This document shows positions 6,891 to 7,470 of a stretch of DNA of 7,470 nucleotides, piece after piece. The first letter of the stretch is position 1. Each line of letters opens with the position of its first letter. Origin of the DNA: Clostridiaceae bacterium. Lineage in GTDB: Bacteria; Bacillota; Clostridia; Acetivibrionales; DUMC01. A program made the translations under genes and the position numbers. A model generated the notes under the pieces. The model was not told the DNA's origin. It ran no database searches and saw nothing but the letters and a program-made list of their open reading frames with translations. The stretch spans positions 1 through 7,470 of the forward strand of contig JAAZDH010000075.1 of assembly GCA_012512865.1 (NCBI GenBank), written 5' to 3'.

Positions 6891-6920
6891 CAACAATAAA
6901 TTATTCTAAATTTATTGTTG
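6891..6920. repeat. Perfect 12-bp inverted repeat between URO-D-like and mutarotase genes
   Basis: CAACAATAAATT (6891-6902) and AATTTATTGTTG (6909-6920) are exact complements around a six-base loop. In the transcript this would be a 12-bp hairpin lying six bases after the URO-D-like stop and ending a few bases before the mutarotase ribosome site. No U-run follows (the next bases read AAATGAGGG), so it is not a standard intrinsic terminator. It may be an operator, an mRNA-processing or stability hairpin, or a modulator of mutarotase translation. Confidence 0.6.
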
Positions 6921-6926
6921 CTTAAA

Positions 6927-7469
6927 TTATTTTCGATATTTTTTAGCAGCTTCAAACAGTGCCACTATGTTTTCAGGAGGTGTATCCTCCTGTATATTGT
7001 GCCCAGGTGCGAGAATATATCCACCTCCTTGGCCCATTATCTTTATCATTCTTTCTACATCAGCTTCAATATCTTGCGTGGAGCCGTAAGGAAGCATGTT
7101 TTGTACATCAAGTCCTCCCCAAAACACAATTTTATTCCCAAAAGTTTCTTTTAGCTTTACAGGGTCCATGTTATTTGCTGTGATTTGAACCGGATTCAAG
7201 ATGTCTACACCCGCATCTATTAAATCATCAATTAGCGGAAATATAGAACCACAACTATGAAGCATAATCTTTACATCTGCCTGTTCATGTATAAACTTAA
7301 ATATTTCTTTATGATATGGTTTAATCACATCCCTGTATGTTCCTGGTGACATCTGCGGACGATCTTGCATTCCTAAATCATCTGCATAGCCGATAACTTG
7401 AACATACTTTCCTACCTGGCCAAGATAATTTTTAAAAAACCTCTTTTGTAAGTCCAACAGTATATCCAT
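6927..7469 (-). CDS. URO-D-fold (uroporphyrinogen decarboxylase-like) protein, C-terminal part
   Basis: The last 180 or so residues of a URO-D/methyltransferase superfamily protein. Family members are usually about 340-380 residues, so the N-terminal half is beyond the right edge and the Met at 7469 is probably internal. Visible motifs, numbered from that Met, are MLHSCGSIFPLIDDL (69-83, HxC), VDILNPVQ (88-95), VFWGGLDVQ (114-122) and GYILAPGHNIQEDTPPENI (150-168). In corrinoid-linked methyltransferases of this superfamily (MtaA, MtbA, CmuA) zinc is held by HxC plus a later Cys; here the later site reads PGH, so His may replace Cys. It is unlikely to be the heme enzyme HemE, given these motifs and the sugar-gene neighbours. 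Proteins of this type are annotated widely beside carbohydrate genes, but their reaction is not established. It lies just upstream of the mutarotase gene and is probably co-transcribed. Confidence 0.87.
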   Translation of the reverse strand: MDILLDLQKRFFKNYLGQVGKYVQVIGYADDLGMQDRPQMSPGTYRDVIKPYHKEIFKFIHEQADVKIMLHSCGSIFPLIDDLIDAGVDILNPVQITANNMDPVKLKETFGNKIVFWGGLDVQNMLPYGSTQDIEADVERMIKIMGQGGGYILAPGHNIQEDTPPENIVALFEAAKKYRK

Positions 7470-7470
7470 G

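Noticed and set aside
7467..7469. ATG as the true start of the URO-D-like gene
   Set aside because: The protein would be half the usual family length; the upstream sequence is simply cut by the window edge.

Overview
The window looks like chromosomal DNA from a low-GC Gram-positive bacterium, most likely a clostridial or related Firmicute. The evidence is AT-rich sequence, purine-rich Shine-Dalgarno sites, and a c-di-AMP (ydaO-type) riboswitch cut by the left edge. All six protein genes and the riboswitch lie on the minus strand, so transcription runs from high to low coordinates. I see no rRNA, tRNA, CRISPR array, insertion sequence or phage gene.

In transcription order the layout is as follows. 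7469-6927 is the C-terminal part of a uroporphyrinogen-decarboxylase-fold protein (URO-D/methyltransferase superfamily), whose start lies beyond the right edge. 6873-5902 is an aldose 1-epimerase-like mutarotase. 5758-5204 is a GNAT acetyltransferase. 5141-2862 is a large GH36-type alpha-galactosidase-like glycosidase with unusual active-site motifs. 2785-2024 is a TauE/SafE (TSUP) membrane permease. 1860-883 is an APH/choline-kinase-fold phosphotransferase. Then come about 780 bases without a convincing gene (105-882), and finally the start of a c-di-AMP riboswitch (about 104 down to 1) whose regulated gene lies off the left edge.

The coherent part is a carbohydrate locus. A cytoplasmic glycosidase would release a sugar, and the mutarotase would interconvert its anomers. 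The URO-D-like protein is next to the mutarotase and is probably co-transcribed with it. GNAT, TSUP and phosphotransferase follow on the same strand with larger gaps (62 to 163 bases), so they may be partly independent. No sugar transporter, canonical sugar kinase or regulator is visible, so the substrate cannot be named from this window.

The most interesting points are: the glycosidase, which keeps the GH36 nucleophile motif but lacks the usual Gly-rich acid/base signature; the URO-D-like protein, with an HxC plus PGH pattern where corrinoid-linked relatives have cysteine; a perfect 12-bp inverted repeat just before the mutarotase; and the truncated riboswitch. I found nothing I can firmly call a new system. 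The URO-D/mutarotase/GH36 neighbourhood is the best candidate for an uncharacterised sugar pathway.
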